From: Dehalococcoidia bacterium
GTDB lineage: Bacteria > Chloroflexota > Dehalococcoidia > Lucifugimonadales > JAGWBF01
Assembly: GCA_021296025.1 (NCBI GenBank)
Contig: JAGWBF010000014.1
Location: 22,158-58,854 of the forward strand
Direction of reading: 5' to 3'
Length of the DNA: 36,697 nucleotides
The notes under the pieces were generated by a model that had not been told where the DNA came from, searched no databases, and worked only from the letters and a program-made list of their open reading frames with translations. Below, in pieces: positions 1 to 7,306 of this stretch (position 1 is the stretch's first letter; every line of letters begins with the position of its first letter). Both the position numbers and the translations under genes were made by a program.

Positions 1-198
1 GCCGTAGTCCTCGCTGGGTCCGAACTGGGACGGATTCACAAATATGCTGACGGCCAGCACTCGGTTTTGGCTGCGGGCGCGCCTGACGAGGGCAAGGTGC
101 CCCTCATGGAGGGAACCCATGGTTGGGACCAGCCCCAGGACGCCCTCGCAGCTTCTGCGAGCGGCCCTGAACTCCTGTATGGTGGTGAGAACTTGCAA
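1..198 (-). CDS. panC: Pantothenate synthetase, N-terminal part (cut by window edge)
   Basis: Joins pantoate and beta-alanine using ATP, the last step of pantothenate synthesis in the cytoplasm. Only the first 66 codons are present. Visible are the LVPTMGSLHEGHLALVRRA segment carrying the HxGH nucleotide-binding motif of this family, and the following SIFVNPSQFGPSEDY block. I place the start at TTG 198, giving an N-terminus LQVLTTIQEF that has the usual length before the PTMG motif; a purine-rich stretch (AGGGG) lies about ten bases upstream. It begins 26 nt after the panB stop, so the two are surely co-transcribed. The family assignment is clear; the start is less so. Confidence 0.9.
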   Translation of the reverse strand, partial: MQVLTTIQEFRAARRSCEGVLGLVPTMGSLHEGHLALVRRARSQNRVLAVSIFVNPSQFGPSEDYG

Positions 199-224
199 GC
201 TGTATAGGCCCCTGCGCCGGGCTA

Positions 225-1064
225 CTATCGTGCCGCTTCGAGGCCTTCCAGGGCGCTCTCGTCCATGGAGAAGCTCTCATCCAGGGAGGGAAAACTCCCG
301 TCCCCGACCTGGGAGGCGTAGGCAGCCATTCCCTCGGACATCAGGGCCGCTGCCTCGACATAGCGGCGGGTATGCTTGGGAACGAAATCGGTGTAAAGGC
401 CCATGATGTCGTGAAAGACCTGCACCTGTCCATCGCAGTGGGGCCCCGCGCCGATGCCGATGGTGGGGATGGACAGCCTTTGAGAGATCTCCCGGGACAG
501 GGCGGCTGGCACCAACTCCAGCACCACCGAGAAGGCCCCGGCATCCTGGAGGGCCAGAGCATCGCTCATCAGCTCCCCGGCCTCGACCTTGTCCCTGCCA
601 CGCACCCGGTAGCCGCCGAACTCGTTCACCGACTGGGGAGTCAGCCCTATGTGTCCCATCACAGGTATCCCGGCCTCCACCATGCGGTGCACGCTCTCCA
701 CCACCCGCGCGCCCCCTTCCAGCTTCACCGCATGGGCGTAACCTTCCTGAAGCAGGCGTCCCCCGTTGCGGAGGGCATCCTCCCCGCCCACCTGGTAGGA
801 CATGAAGGGGAGGTCGCCAACTATGAGGGCCTGCTTGGATCCCCGGCTTACCGCCCTGATGTGACTGATCATGTCGTCCATGGTCACGTGAATGGTTGAC
901 TCGTACCCAAGCACCACCATGCCCAGGCTGTCGCCCACCAGCAAGACTGGTATGCCAGCATCATCGGCGATGCGCGCCGATGTGTAGTCGTAGGCAGTTA
1001 CAACAGGTATCCTCCGCCCCTCCGCCTTCATCCTGGCAATGTCTCTAACGCTGGTGCGACGCAT
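225..1064 (-). CDS. panB: 3-methyl-2-oxobutanoate hydroxymethyltransferase (ketopantoate hydroxymethyltransferase)
   Basis: Transfers a hydroxymethyl group from methylene-tetrahydrofolate to alpha-ketoisovalerate, giving ketopantoate. At 279 residues it has normal family length and the full set of hallmarks: VTAYDYTSARIADDAGIP near the N-terminus, VGDSLGMVVLGY, GHIGLTPQSVN, the VLELVP segment holding the catalytic glutamate, and IGIGAGPHCDGQ. I chose ATG 1064 (MRRTSVRDIA) over an in-frame ATG at 1085, because GGAGGAG sits eight bases before 1064 and itself lies within the longer reading frame. It lies between the DUF2520 gene and panC. folD, which makes the cofactor, is elsewhere in the window. 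Confidence 0.95.
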   Translation of the reverse strand: MRRTSVRDIARMKAEGRRIPVVTAYDYTSARIADDAGIPVLLVGDSLGMVVLGYESTIHVTMDDMISHIRAVSRGSKQALIVGDLPFMSYQVGGEDALRNGGRLLQEGYAHAVKLEGGARVVESVHRMVEAGIPVMGHIGLTPQSVNEFGGYRVRGRDKVEAGELMSDALALQDAGAFSVVLELVPAALSREISQRLSIPTIGIGAGPHCDGQVQVFHDIMGLYTDFVPKHTRRYVEAAALMSEGMAAYASQVGDGSFPSLDESFSMDESALEGLEAAR

Positions 1065-1142
1065 TATTTGGGTCTCCTCCTGCATGCCACTGACATACGA
1101 TACGTGCTTTTACTTCGGAAACGCTCAGGGTCTCGCTGTCAT

Positions 1143-2012
1143 CTAGGGGTCATCCAGCAGGCCAGCGAGGTCCTCGGCCATCGCGGATGAAGGCTCAGAG
1201 GCAATGGCCAGCAGGGACTGCCGGGCAAGGGTCCTGTACAAGGGCGCCAGGTCGGTAAGTCTCTCTTCCAGGGCGTCCAGGTGCCTGCCCAAGGTGCCTC
1301 CGTCCCCCCGGACGACAGGGCCCGTCAGGCTGGCAGCCACTCCCCCCGACGCTATGTTGGCCAGGGTGCTCTGCATTATGGGTGCGATAATGGGCAAGGC
1401 TTCCTCCTCTGAAACACCCATCTCCCTCCACATGTCCACAACTACCTTGGCCAGTGCGGCCAGGTGCCCGCAGCTCATCACCGCCGAGGCATGGTACAAG
1501 GCCCGGTCCCGGGCCTCGACGTGGACCACCCTGCAGCCGAGACGACCGGCCAGGTTTTCCAGGAAACCGGCCAGCCAGCCATCACCCTCGACGGCCACAC
1601 CAGCTCCACAGAACCGCTGGACAGCCTCTTCGGAAGAGCTGACAAGGGCGAAGGTCTGATAGGGATGAAAGGAGCCGATCGCAGCCCCCTGGTGGGCCGC
1701 GCTCTGCAGGATATCCAGGGTGTGGGCGCCGCTGCAGTGGAGCACCCCATGCCTGGAAGACCAGCGCACCTGGCCCGCAACCTGGGCGATGGCTGAATCG
1801 GGGGTTGTGATGAAGACCACGTCGGAGCCGTCGGCGGCTTCCTGGGGAGACGAAGCCCAACGGCAGCCTTCCAGGAGGGCTGCTAAAGCTTCAGCGGACC
1901 CGGCGCTGCGGCTGCTGACCACCTCAACATTGCAGCCGTGGGCCTTCAGGCAGAGGGCCAGGGCCCTGCCCAGGGTGCCTGCACCGATAATGCCGATGGC
2001 TGGGGCATCCAA
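1143..2012 (-). CDS. Rossmann-fold/DUF2520 dehydrogenase, candidate ketopantoate reductase (PanG-like)
   Basis: A 289-residue NAD(P)-dependent dehydrogenase-like protein. Residues 7-15 (GIIGAGTLG) form the dinucleotide-binding glycine loop. A segment near residue 70 (VFITTPDSAI) is typical of the Rossmann_2 part, and the C-terminal half matches the DUF2520 helical domain (SAVMSCGHLAALAKVV). It is not a PanE-type (ApbA) ketopantoate reductase. Its position between a peptidase and panB-panC, with no panE visible, fits the PanG-type ketopantoate reductases that contain DUF2520; that function is inferred from context. The start ATG lies one base after the upstream stop, so translation is probably coupled. 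An unspecific imino- or hydroxyacid dehydrogenase is the alternative. Confidence 0.75.
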   Translation of the reverse strand: MDAPAIGIIGAGTLGRALALCLKAHGCNVEVVSSRSAGSAEALAALLEGCRWASSPQEAADGSDVVFITTPDSAIAQVAGQVRWSSRHGVLHCSGAHTLDILQSAAHQGAAIGSFHPYQTFALVSSSEEAVQRFCGAGVAVEGDGWLAGFLENLAGRLGCRVVHVEARDRALYHASAVMSCGHLAALAKVVVDMWREMGVSEEEALPIIAPIMQSTLANIASGGVAASLTGPVVRGDGGTLGRHLDALEERLTDLAPLYRTLARQSLLAIASEPSSAMAEDLAGLLDDP

Positions 2013-2013
2013 C

Positions 2014-2979
2014 TCAAAGCTCCCTTACGGCAGGAATGCCGCCCAGCGCCACGGCAGATTGGACAGCCCGCACCACCGCCTCGGCAACAACCTGGGTTGC
2101 AGCCACCCCTAGCTGGGTCATGTTTGGCGGGGCGGCAGCGGCCCCTGTAGCCAGGGCAAATATGGAGTCCCCGTCTGCCATGGTGTGGCAGGGCCGTATC
2201 GCCAGGGCAAGGCCGTCGTGGGCAACCCTGGCGAGGTAGTGGGCCTCATCCTTGGTCAGCGTGGCATTGGTGGCGACGACCCCTATGGTCGTGTTGACGC
2301 CTGGTTGGGGTTCTCCCGGCCCAGGGCCATTCAGGATGGCTTCAACGGGGTCCATCATGCCGGCGCCGTCCTCCAACCTTGGTCCTGCGATAACCCTCCC
2401 GCTGCCGGGGTCACAGACTCCTCCGTAGGAGTTGACAGCTATGATGGCGCCGATTCGAATATCGCCGGGCAGATCATGGCTGGCTGTGCCGATGCCTCCC
2501 TTGATTGCCCAGCGCATACCCCGGCCCTTGGCCACGGTTGCCCCCGTGCCGGCCCCCACGCTGCCCTCATCCACAGCCCCGTTCGATGCCCTCTCGCAGG
2601 CGGCGTAGGCGTCCTTCGGGCTGGGTCGAGCGGCATCGGATAGCAGGTTTAGATCGAAGATAATAGCGGCTGGGACAATGGGTATGACTCGCCTCCCCAT
2701 CGTGTAGCCGGATCCCCGCTCCTCCAGGTACTGCATGACACCCGCTGCGGAGTCCAGCCCGAAGGCGCTCCCGCCGCTCAGCAGCACCCCGTGGACTTGT
2801 TGGACAAGGCGGCCAGGACCCAGCAGGTCCGTCTCCCTGGTGCCCGGCGCGCCTCCCCGGACATCAACACCGGCCACAGCCCCTTGTCGGCACAGCACCA
2901 CGGTGCAGCCGGTGCCCCCGTCCAGGTCGGTGTGATGTCCGACTTCGATTCCCTCGATGTGGGTGATACTGCCTGTCAT
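2014..2979 (-). CDS. P1 family (MEROPS S58, DmpA/BapA-like) self-processing aminopeptidase
   Basis: A 321-residue member of the DmpA/BapA family, Ntn-type hydrolases that cut themselves to expose an N-terminal Ser or Thr nucleophile. Visible family blocks are GVDVRGGAPGTRETDLL (about 38-54), the LLSGGSAFGLDSAAGVM block (67-82) and NTTIGVVATNATLTKDEA (229-246), where Thr230 or Thr231 would be the nucleophile. No signal peptide is seen, so it is probably cytoplasmic. It is the first gene of the pan operon. DmpA and BapA are known to release N-terminal beta-alanine from peptides, and panC needs beta-alanine, so a supply role is possible but inferred. The annotated relatives are loosely called L-aminopeptidase/D-esterase. 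Confidence 0.9.
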   Translation of the reverse strand: MTGSITHIEGIEVGHHTDLDGGTGCTVVLCRQGAVAGVDVRGGAPGTRETDLLGPGRLVQQVHGVLLSGGSAFGLDSAAGVMQYLEERGSGYTMGRRVIPIVPAAIIFDLNLLSDAARPSPKDAYAACERASNGAVDEGSVGAGTGATVAKGRGMRWAIKGGIGTASHDLPGDIRIGAIIAVNSYGGVCDPGSGRVIAGPRLEDGAGMMDPVEAILNGPGPGEPQPGVNTTIGVVATNATLTKDEAHYLARVAHDGLALAIRPCHTMADGDSIFALATGAAAAPPNMTQLGVAATQVVAEAVVRAVQSAVALGGIPAVREL

Positions 2980-3182
2980 CGCGAGAACGCACCCTGGGCA
3001 AAAAGATTAGCACCTTCCCCGCACAAGGGAAGGTGCACAGAAGCAGTACCTCTATTTTTGCCGTCCCGGCCAACGATGGTCCGGGCAGCCCAAAGACCCA
3101 TCAACAAGCTCACCCCCGGAAAGGTAGATGGCTACTACATGATACCACCCCTCCGGGAAGCGTCAAGCTTCAAGACCCAGCC

Positions 3183-3488
3183 TTAGACCACCTGAACCGC
3201 GTGAACGTTCTTGAATCCCCATCGTTGGAGGATGCGGAAGATGGTGCGCTGGCTGATGTCGAAGCGGGCCGCCGCTTCGGGCACTGACAGCTTCTGTCTC
3301 CGCATGGCAGAGAGCACCTCCTCATCCCTCTCCCGCCGTTTCTCCCTCTGGAACCACACCGGATCATCGTACTTGCACAAGGGAAGGGGGCATCTCAAGC
3401 ACGATGGTGACACCTCGCACCCATCATCACGATAAGGAAAGTCCTCGGGGACCGCATCCAGGACTGCTGCCGAACCACGTTGTACCAT
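3183..3488 (-). CDS. Small four-cysteine helix-turn-helix protein
   Basis: A 101-residue protein in two parts. Residues 24-38 hold cysteines 24, 30, 33 and 38 in a CEVSPSCLRCPLPLCKYD segment that probably binds a metal. Residues 45-60 are strongly charged, and residues 66-95 (KLSVPEAAARFDISQRTIFRILQRW in outline) form a helix-turn-helix of the Trip/Hin type seen in small phage-like and transposon-linked regulators. It is probably a DNA-binding regulator; its targets are unknown. ATG 3488 has a weak GGTG site upstream. The AT-rich region 3490-3600 just upstream contains an 8-bp inverted repeat that could be its operator. It is monocistronic and points toward the pan operon, 203 nt away. Confidence 0.7.
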   Translation of the reverse strand: MVQRGSAAVLDAVPEDFPYRDDGCEVSPSCLRCPLPLCKYDDPVWFQREKRRERDEEVLSAMRRQKLSVPEAAARFDISQRTIFRILQRWGFKNVHAVQVV

Positions 3489-3537
3489 GCCAACACCTCT
3501 ATACCGTAATGTGATACTACGAGATGATAGAATATAT

Positions 3538-3575
3538 GTTCTAATACCGCAAGGCTTTTAAGACAGAATTAGAAC
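3538..3575. repeat. 8-bp inverted repeat in AT-rich upstream region
   Basis: GTTCTAAT at 3538-3545 and its exact reverse complement ATTAGAAC at 3568-3575 are separated by 22 bases. The surrounding 100 bases are much richer in A and T than the rest of the neighbourhood. It lies 50 bases upstream of the HTH protein start, so it may be an operator for that protein; a simple hairpin is the alternative. Confidence 0.4.
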
Positions 3576-3739
3576 GAGTTTTCTAAATTGCAAGCAGAAT
3601 AAAGAAATCCCAGCTCTCTCCCCAGGGCGGATCAGGAAGAGTTGCGCCAGGGCGTCCATTCCCGCAGAATGTTGCCGTCCAATTACGCTTGTCCCCATGG
3701 CGCCAAAAAGGCGAGGGACAGCGGAGTGGGAAGGGGTGT

Positions 3740-4282
3740 ATGCAGGACGACACACTGACCTCCGTTCAGCTTTTCCTTTACAGGGAGGCCCGACTGCTGG
3801 ACAACCGGGAGTTCCGGCAGTGGTTGGAACTTCTGCATGAAGACCTGCGTTATCGCATCGTCTCCCGGAGGTTCAGGTATCCATCTTCCAGCAAGGCCTT
3901 GGCCGCGAAGGACAGGGCTAGGCAGCGGAAAATAGAAGGGCAGGTCGAGAACGAACTTCCCCTTATGGAAGAGACCCGTAACTCCCTGGCCCTCAGGGTG
4001 GAGCGTCTGGAAACCGGCATGGCATGGGCGGAAGACCCGCCGTCCACCACCCGCCGCACCATCTCCAACATAGAGGTGGAAGCGGGGGGGTCGGGCGCCG
4101 AGGTGGTAGTTTACTCCAACTACGTGGTCTATCGCACACGGGGAGGGCCCGAGGCAGACCTGTACGTGGGAGGCCGGGAGGATGTGCTGCGCAGGGCCGA
4201 CGACGGCTGGAGGATCGCCCGAAGGAAGGCCGTCCTCGACCAGAGCAGTCTCTCCGCCAAGAACATCAGCACCTTCCTTTAG
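3740..4282 (+). CDS. Aromatic-ring-hydroxylating dioxygenase beta-subunit-like protein (SnoaL-like fold)
   Basis: A 180-residue protein of the ring-hydroxylating dioxygenase beta-subunit family, which normally supports a Rieske alpha subunit in an alpha3beta3 complex. Hallmarks are the N-terminal SVQLFLYREARLLDNREFRQWLELL helix, YRIVSRRF, RLETGMAWAEDPPSTTRRTISNIEV, and the C-terminal GGREDVLRRADDGWRIARRKAVLDQ strand. I start at ATG 3740 (MQDDTLTSV) with GGGAAGG just upstream; an in-frame start 51 bases earlier lacks a site and adds unrelated residues. No alpha subunit, ferredoxin or reductase is next to it, which is unusual for this family. It may pair with a distant alpha subunit or act alone as a SnoaL-like protein. 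Confidence 0.8.
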   Translation: MQDDTLTSVQLFLYREARLLDNREFRQWLELLHEDLRYRIVSRRFRYPSSSKALAAKDRARQRKIEGQVENELPLMEETRNSLALRVERLETGMAWAEDPPSTTRRTISNIEVEAGGSGAEVVVYSNYVVYRTRGGPEADLYVGGREDVLRRADDGWRIARRKAVLDQSSLSAKNISTFL

Positions 4283-4341
4283 GCATAAAGTCAGGTGGGC
4301 CATATCTCGCCGAAACGGGCTCCGATGGGTGCCCCGATACC

Positions 4342-4371
4342 TTGTCAGGGCTACGGGGCAGGTGTTATAAA
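4342..4371 (+). promoter_or_regulatory. Probable sigma-70 promoter of dxs
   Basis: TTGTCA at 4342-4347 and TATAAA at 4366-4371 are separated by 18 bases. Transcription would begin near 4378, leaving about 28 bases before the dxs start with an AGGAGA site at 4395-4400. Confidence 0.6.
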
Positions 4372-4405
4372 GGTGAGCTAACTAACTCTTTCGCAGGAGA
4401 CCTTG

Positions 4406-6304
4406 GTGTCCACCCGCCTCTTAGACCATATCGACGATCCAAAAGACCTGAAGAACCTGACCCATCGGGAGCTGGCCCAGGTAGCCCAGGAGGCTAGGGA
4501 CACGATCATCTCGGTGATCACACAGCGAGGGGGACACCTGGCCTCCAACCTCGGAGTCGTCGAGCTCACCCTCGCCCTTCACCGGGTCTTCGACAGCCCC
4601 ATAGACAGCATCGTGTGGGACACCACTAACCAGACCTACACCCATAAGCTGGTGACTGGAAGGCGGGACGAGTTCCAGAACATTCGCCTGGAGGGGGGAC
4701 AGTCGGGTTTCGGGGAGCCCATGGAGAGCCCCCACGACACCCTTTGCGCCGGCCACGCCGGCACTGGCCTCTCCATCGCCATGGGCATCGCAGAGGGCAC
4801 CATGAACCGGAAGATCGATTCATGGACAGTGGCGGTGGTGGGTGATGGGGCTATGACTTCCGGCTCCAGCTTCGAAGCACTGAACAACATCGTCCACCTA
4901 AACACCGAGAAACTCATCATCATTCTCAACGACAACGGGATGTCCATCTCGGAGAACATTGGCTTCCTGACCAACTGGCGCAAGCGGGTCATAACCCATC
5001 CCGAATATGCTCCCATGGTGGAGCGCATGAGGGCCCTCTCCAAGAAGGTGCCCACGGGTGAGCTGATGTACCGCCTGGTCAAGAGGTTCAGCACAGGGCT
5101 GGAGGGGATCATTGTTCCCACCATGTTCTGGACCGAGATGGGCTTCCAATACCTGGGCCCGGTGGATGGGCACGACTTCAAGCAGCTGGAGGAGACCCTT
5201 CTGCAGGCGAAAAACTCATCCGGCTCAGTCCCACTGGTCCATGTGGTGACCCACAAGGGTCACGGCTACGAACCAGCCGAGGACGACCCCGTGAGGTTCC
5301 ACCAACCCAGCTCTCCCCTGGGGGACACATCGGGCGCTCCCACCTACTCCCACGTGTTCGCCCAGACCCTGGGGAGCCTCATGCGGGAAGACGAATCGGT
5401 GGTTGGCATCAGCGCGGCCATGCTGGAGGGCACAGGCCTCGCTGAAGTGCAGGAAGAGTTCCCCAACAGGGTGTTCGATGTGGGCATAGCGGAGCAGCAC
5501 GCGGTCAGCATGGCTGCGGGCATGGCATCCACGGGGCTGAATCCCTTCGTTTCCATCTACTCCACCTTCCTGCAGAGGGCCTTCGACCAGGTGTTGCACG
5601 ATGTGTGTCTGCAGAACCTTCCCGTCACCCTGATCGTGGACCGGGCCGGCATCGTCGGCGAGGATGGGAAGACCCACCACGGGGCTTTCGACCTCTCCTA
5701 CCTGCGCTGCCTCCCCAACGCGGTAGTGGCAGCTCCCATGGATGAAAACGAGCTGCAACACCTTGTGTACACAGCCTACAAGCACCGCGGCCCCTTCGCC
5801 ATCCGTATCGCCAGGGGTGCCGCGATCGGGACGCCTCTAAGCGACGAACTGAAGGAACTGCCCCTGGGCAGGGGTTCCGTCATCAGGGAAGGGCGCGATG
5901 TGGTGATCTTCGGCTTGGGCAAGACGGCAGTTGCAGCCCTGGAGGCATCCGAGAAGCTGGCAGACTATGGCATAGCCTGCGGCGTCGTCAACCCCGTCTT
6001 CGTAAAGCCCCTGGACATCGACCTGCTCACCCAGGCCGCGCAAAGCACCGGCCGGATAGTAACCGTAGAGGAGAATGTGCTGGCTGGAGGGTTCGGCTCG
6101 GCGGTGCTGGAAGCCCTAGCTGAAGCCGGGCTGGACCACATTCCCGTTCACCGCATAGGCATGCCCGACGCATTCGTGGAGCACGGTACGGCAGCAGCCC
6201 AGAGGCAACGCCTTCACCTAGATGCCCAGGGAATAGTCGAGCAAGTGCTGGAAGCCTTCTTCCCTGATGCGGTCCCGTCTCAACCGGACAAAGCCTCTCG
6301 TTAG
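4406..6304 (+). CDS. dxs: 1-deoxy-D-xylulose-5-phosphate synthase
   Basis: Condenses pyruvate and glyceraldehyde 3-phosphate with thiamine diphosphate, the first step of the MEP isoprenoid pathway. At 632 residues it has family length. Seen in order: RGGHLASNLGVVELTLALH with the conserved histidine, CAGHAGTGLSIAMGIAEG, the GDGAMT thiamine-diphosphate motif and NDNGMSIS, DGHD, VGIAEQHAVSMAAGMA with the catalytic glutamate, the DRAGIVGEDGKTHHGAFD block, and a transketolase C-terminal domain. The frame opens with TTG 4403 and GTG 4406; I favour GTG because AGGAGA ends six bases before it. A promoter lies upstream. It converges with ispH with only 15 bases between stops. Confidence 0.97.
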   Translation: MSTRLLDHIDDPKDLKNLTHRELAQVAQEARDTIISVITQRGGHLASNLGVVELTLALHRVFDSPIDSIVWDTTNQTYTHKLVTGRRDEFQNIRLEGGQSGFGEPMESPHDTLCAGHAGTGLSIAMGIAEGTMNRKIDSWTVAVVGDGAMTSGSSFEALNNIVHLNTEKLIIILNDNGMSISENIGFLTNWRKRVITHPEYAPMVERMRALSKKVPTGELMYRLVKRFSTGLEGIIVPTMFWTEMGFQYLGPVDGHDFKQLEETLLQAKNSSGSVPLVHVVTHKGHGYEPAEDDPVRFHQPSSPLGDTSGAPTYSHVFAQTLGSLMREDESVVGISAAMLEGTGLAEVQEEFPNRVFDVGIAEQHAVSMAAGMASTGLNPFVSIYSTFLQRAFDQVLHDVCLQNLPVTLIVDRAGIVGEDGKTHHGAFDLSYLRCLPNAVVAAPMDENELQHLVYTAYKHRGPFAIRIARGAAIGTPLSDELKELPLGRGSVIREGRDVVIFGLGKTAVAALEASEKLADYGIACGVVNPVFVKPLDIDLLTQAAQSTGRIVTVEENVLAGGFGSAVLEALAEAGLDHIPVHRIGMPDAFVEHGTAAAQRQRLHLDAQGIVEQVLEAFFPDAVPSQPDKASR

Positions 6305-6319
6305 ACGGGCCCCGGTCCC

Positions 6320-7222
6320 TCAGTCCCTGAGCTCCCGGGGAAGGACAAAGCTCACATCCTCATCCACACCATCGATGGTGCTTACCGTATCGGGGGCCAA
6401 GGCATCGATAACAGCCAGTACCATATCTTCCGGAGTTGAAGCCCCCGAGGTGATGCCCACTTTCTCAACACCGTCGAACCATCGGCTGTCCATCTCATCG
6501 GGACCATTTATCAAGTAGGCTCGCACTCCATTGGCTTCGGCCACTTCCCGCAGGCGATTGCAGTTGGAGCTGTTCTCGGCACCGATCACGAGGATGAGGT
6601 CGGTGATCTGTGAAAGCTGCTTGACCGCCTCCTGACGGTTGGTGGTGGCGTAGCAAAGATCGTTTCGCACAACCACGTCAGAAAAGCGTCCTGTGATCTC
6701 CGAAATGGACTTGCTCGTATCGTCCACCGAGAGGGTGGTCTGGGTCAGTACCGCTACTGGGGTATCATCCTCCCACCCGGGCGGTGACGAAAGGTCCCTG
6801 TCATCCATGAGGTGCATGCTGGTCTGGCCCATGGTGCCCCGGACTTCCTGGTGCCCATGATGTCCGACTAGGATCAGCTTTCGACCATCGTTGGAGTAGC
6901 GCCTGGCCTCGTTGTGTACCTTGGTTACCAGGGGGCAGGTAGCATCGATAACGTGCAGGCCTCGACGTTGGGCTTTCTCGAAGTCCTCGGGTGGGGAGCC
7001 ATGGGCAGAGAAAACTACGGTGGCGCCTTCGGGAATATCGTCCACATCCTCGACTGTCCTGGCGCCCTTGCTTTCCAGGGACTGCACCACATAGGGGTTA
7101 TGGACTATCTGATGCTTTACGTACACAGGATGGGGGTACCTGTCGAGCGCAAGCTCGACAATGTTGATTGCCCGTACCACACCGGCACAGAAACCTCTCG
7201 GTATCCCCAGGAACACATCCAA
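6320..7222 (-). CDS. ispH: 4-hydroxy-3-methylbut-2-enyl diphosphate reductase
   Basis: The last MEP-pathway enzyme; an iron-sulfur protein that reduces HMBPP to IPP and DMAPP. At 300 residues it is of normal length. The three cluster-binding cysteines are in GFCAGV (residue 12), DATCPLVTKVH and DLCYATTNRQ, and the substrate-binding histidines are in KHQIVHN and FSAHGSPP. NSSNCNRLREVA and SGASTPE complete the C-terminal lobe. The start is TTG 7222, preceded at seven bases by a perfect AGGAGG; the nearby ATG is out of frame. It converges on dxs, so two steps of the same pathway lie end to end under separate promoters. Confidence 0.96.
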   Translation of the reverse strand: MDVFLGIPRGFCAGVVRAINIVELALDRYPHPVYVKHQIVHNPYVVQSLESKGARTVEDVDDIPEGATVVFSAHGSPPEDFEKAQRRGLHVIDATCPLVTKVHNEARRYSNDGRKLILVGHHGHQEVRGTMGQTSMHLMDDRDLSSPPGWEDDTPVAVLTQTTLSVDDTSKSISEITGRFSDVVVRNDLCYATTNRQEAVKQLSQITDLILVIGAENSSNCNRLREVAEANGVRAYLINGPDEMDSRWFDGVEKVGITSGASTPEDMVLAVIDALAPDTVSTIDGVDEDVSFVLPRELRD

Positions 7223-7256
7223 ATTAGGGCCTCCTAACGTAAGCCGTGTACTGCCG

Positions 7257-7265
7257 ATTTTAACA
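7257..7265 (-). promoter_or_regulatory. Extended -10 promoter element of ispH
   Basis: On the minus strand the sequence reads TGTTAAAAT, a TGn extended -10 (TAAAAT), about 35 bases before the ispH start. I see no convincing -35 box, as is common for extended -10 promoters. Confidence 0.45.
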
Positions 7266-7306
7266 CATGGCGCCCGATGCCACCGAACCAGGACGCACTA
7301 GCATTT

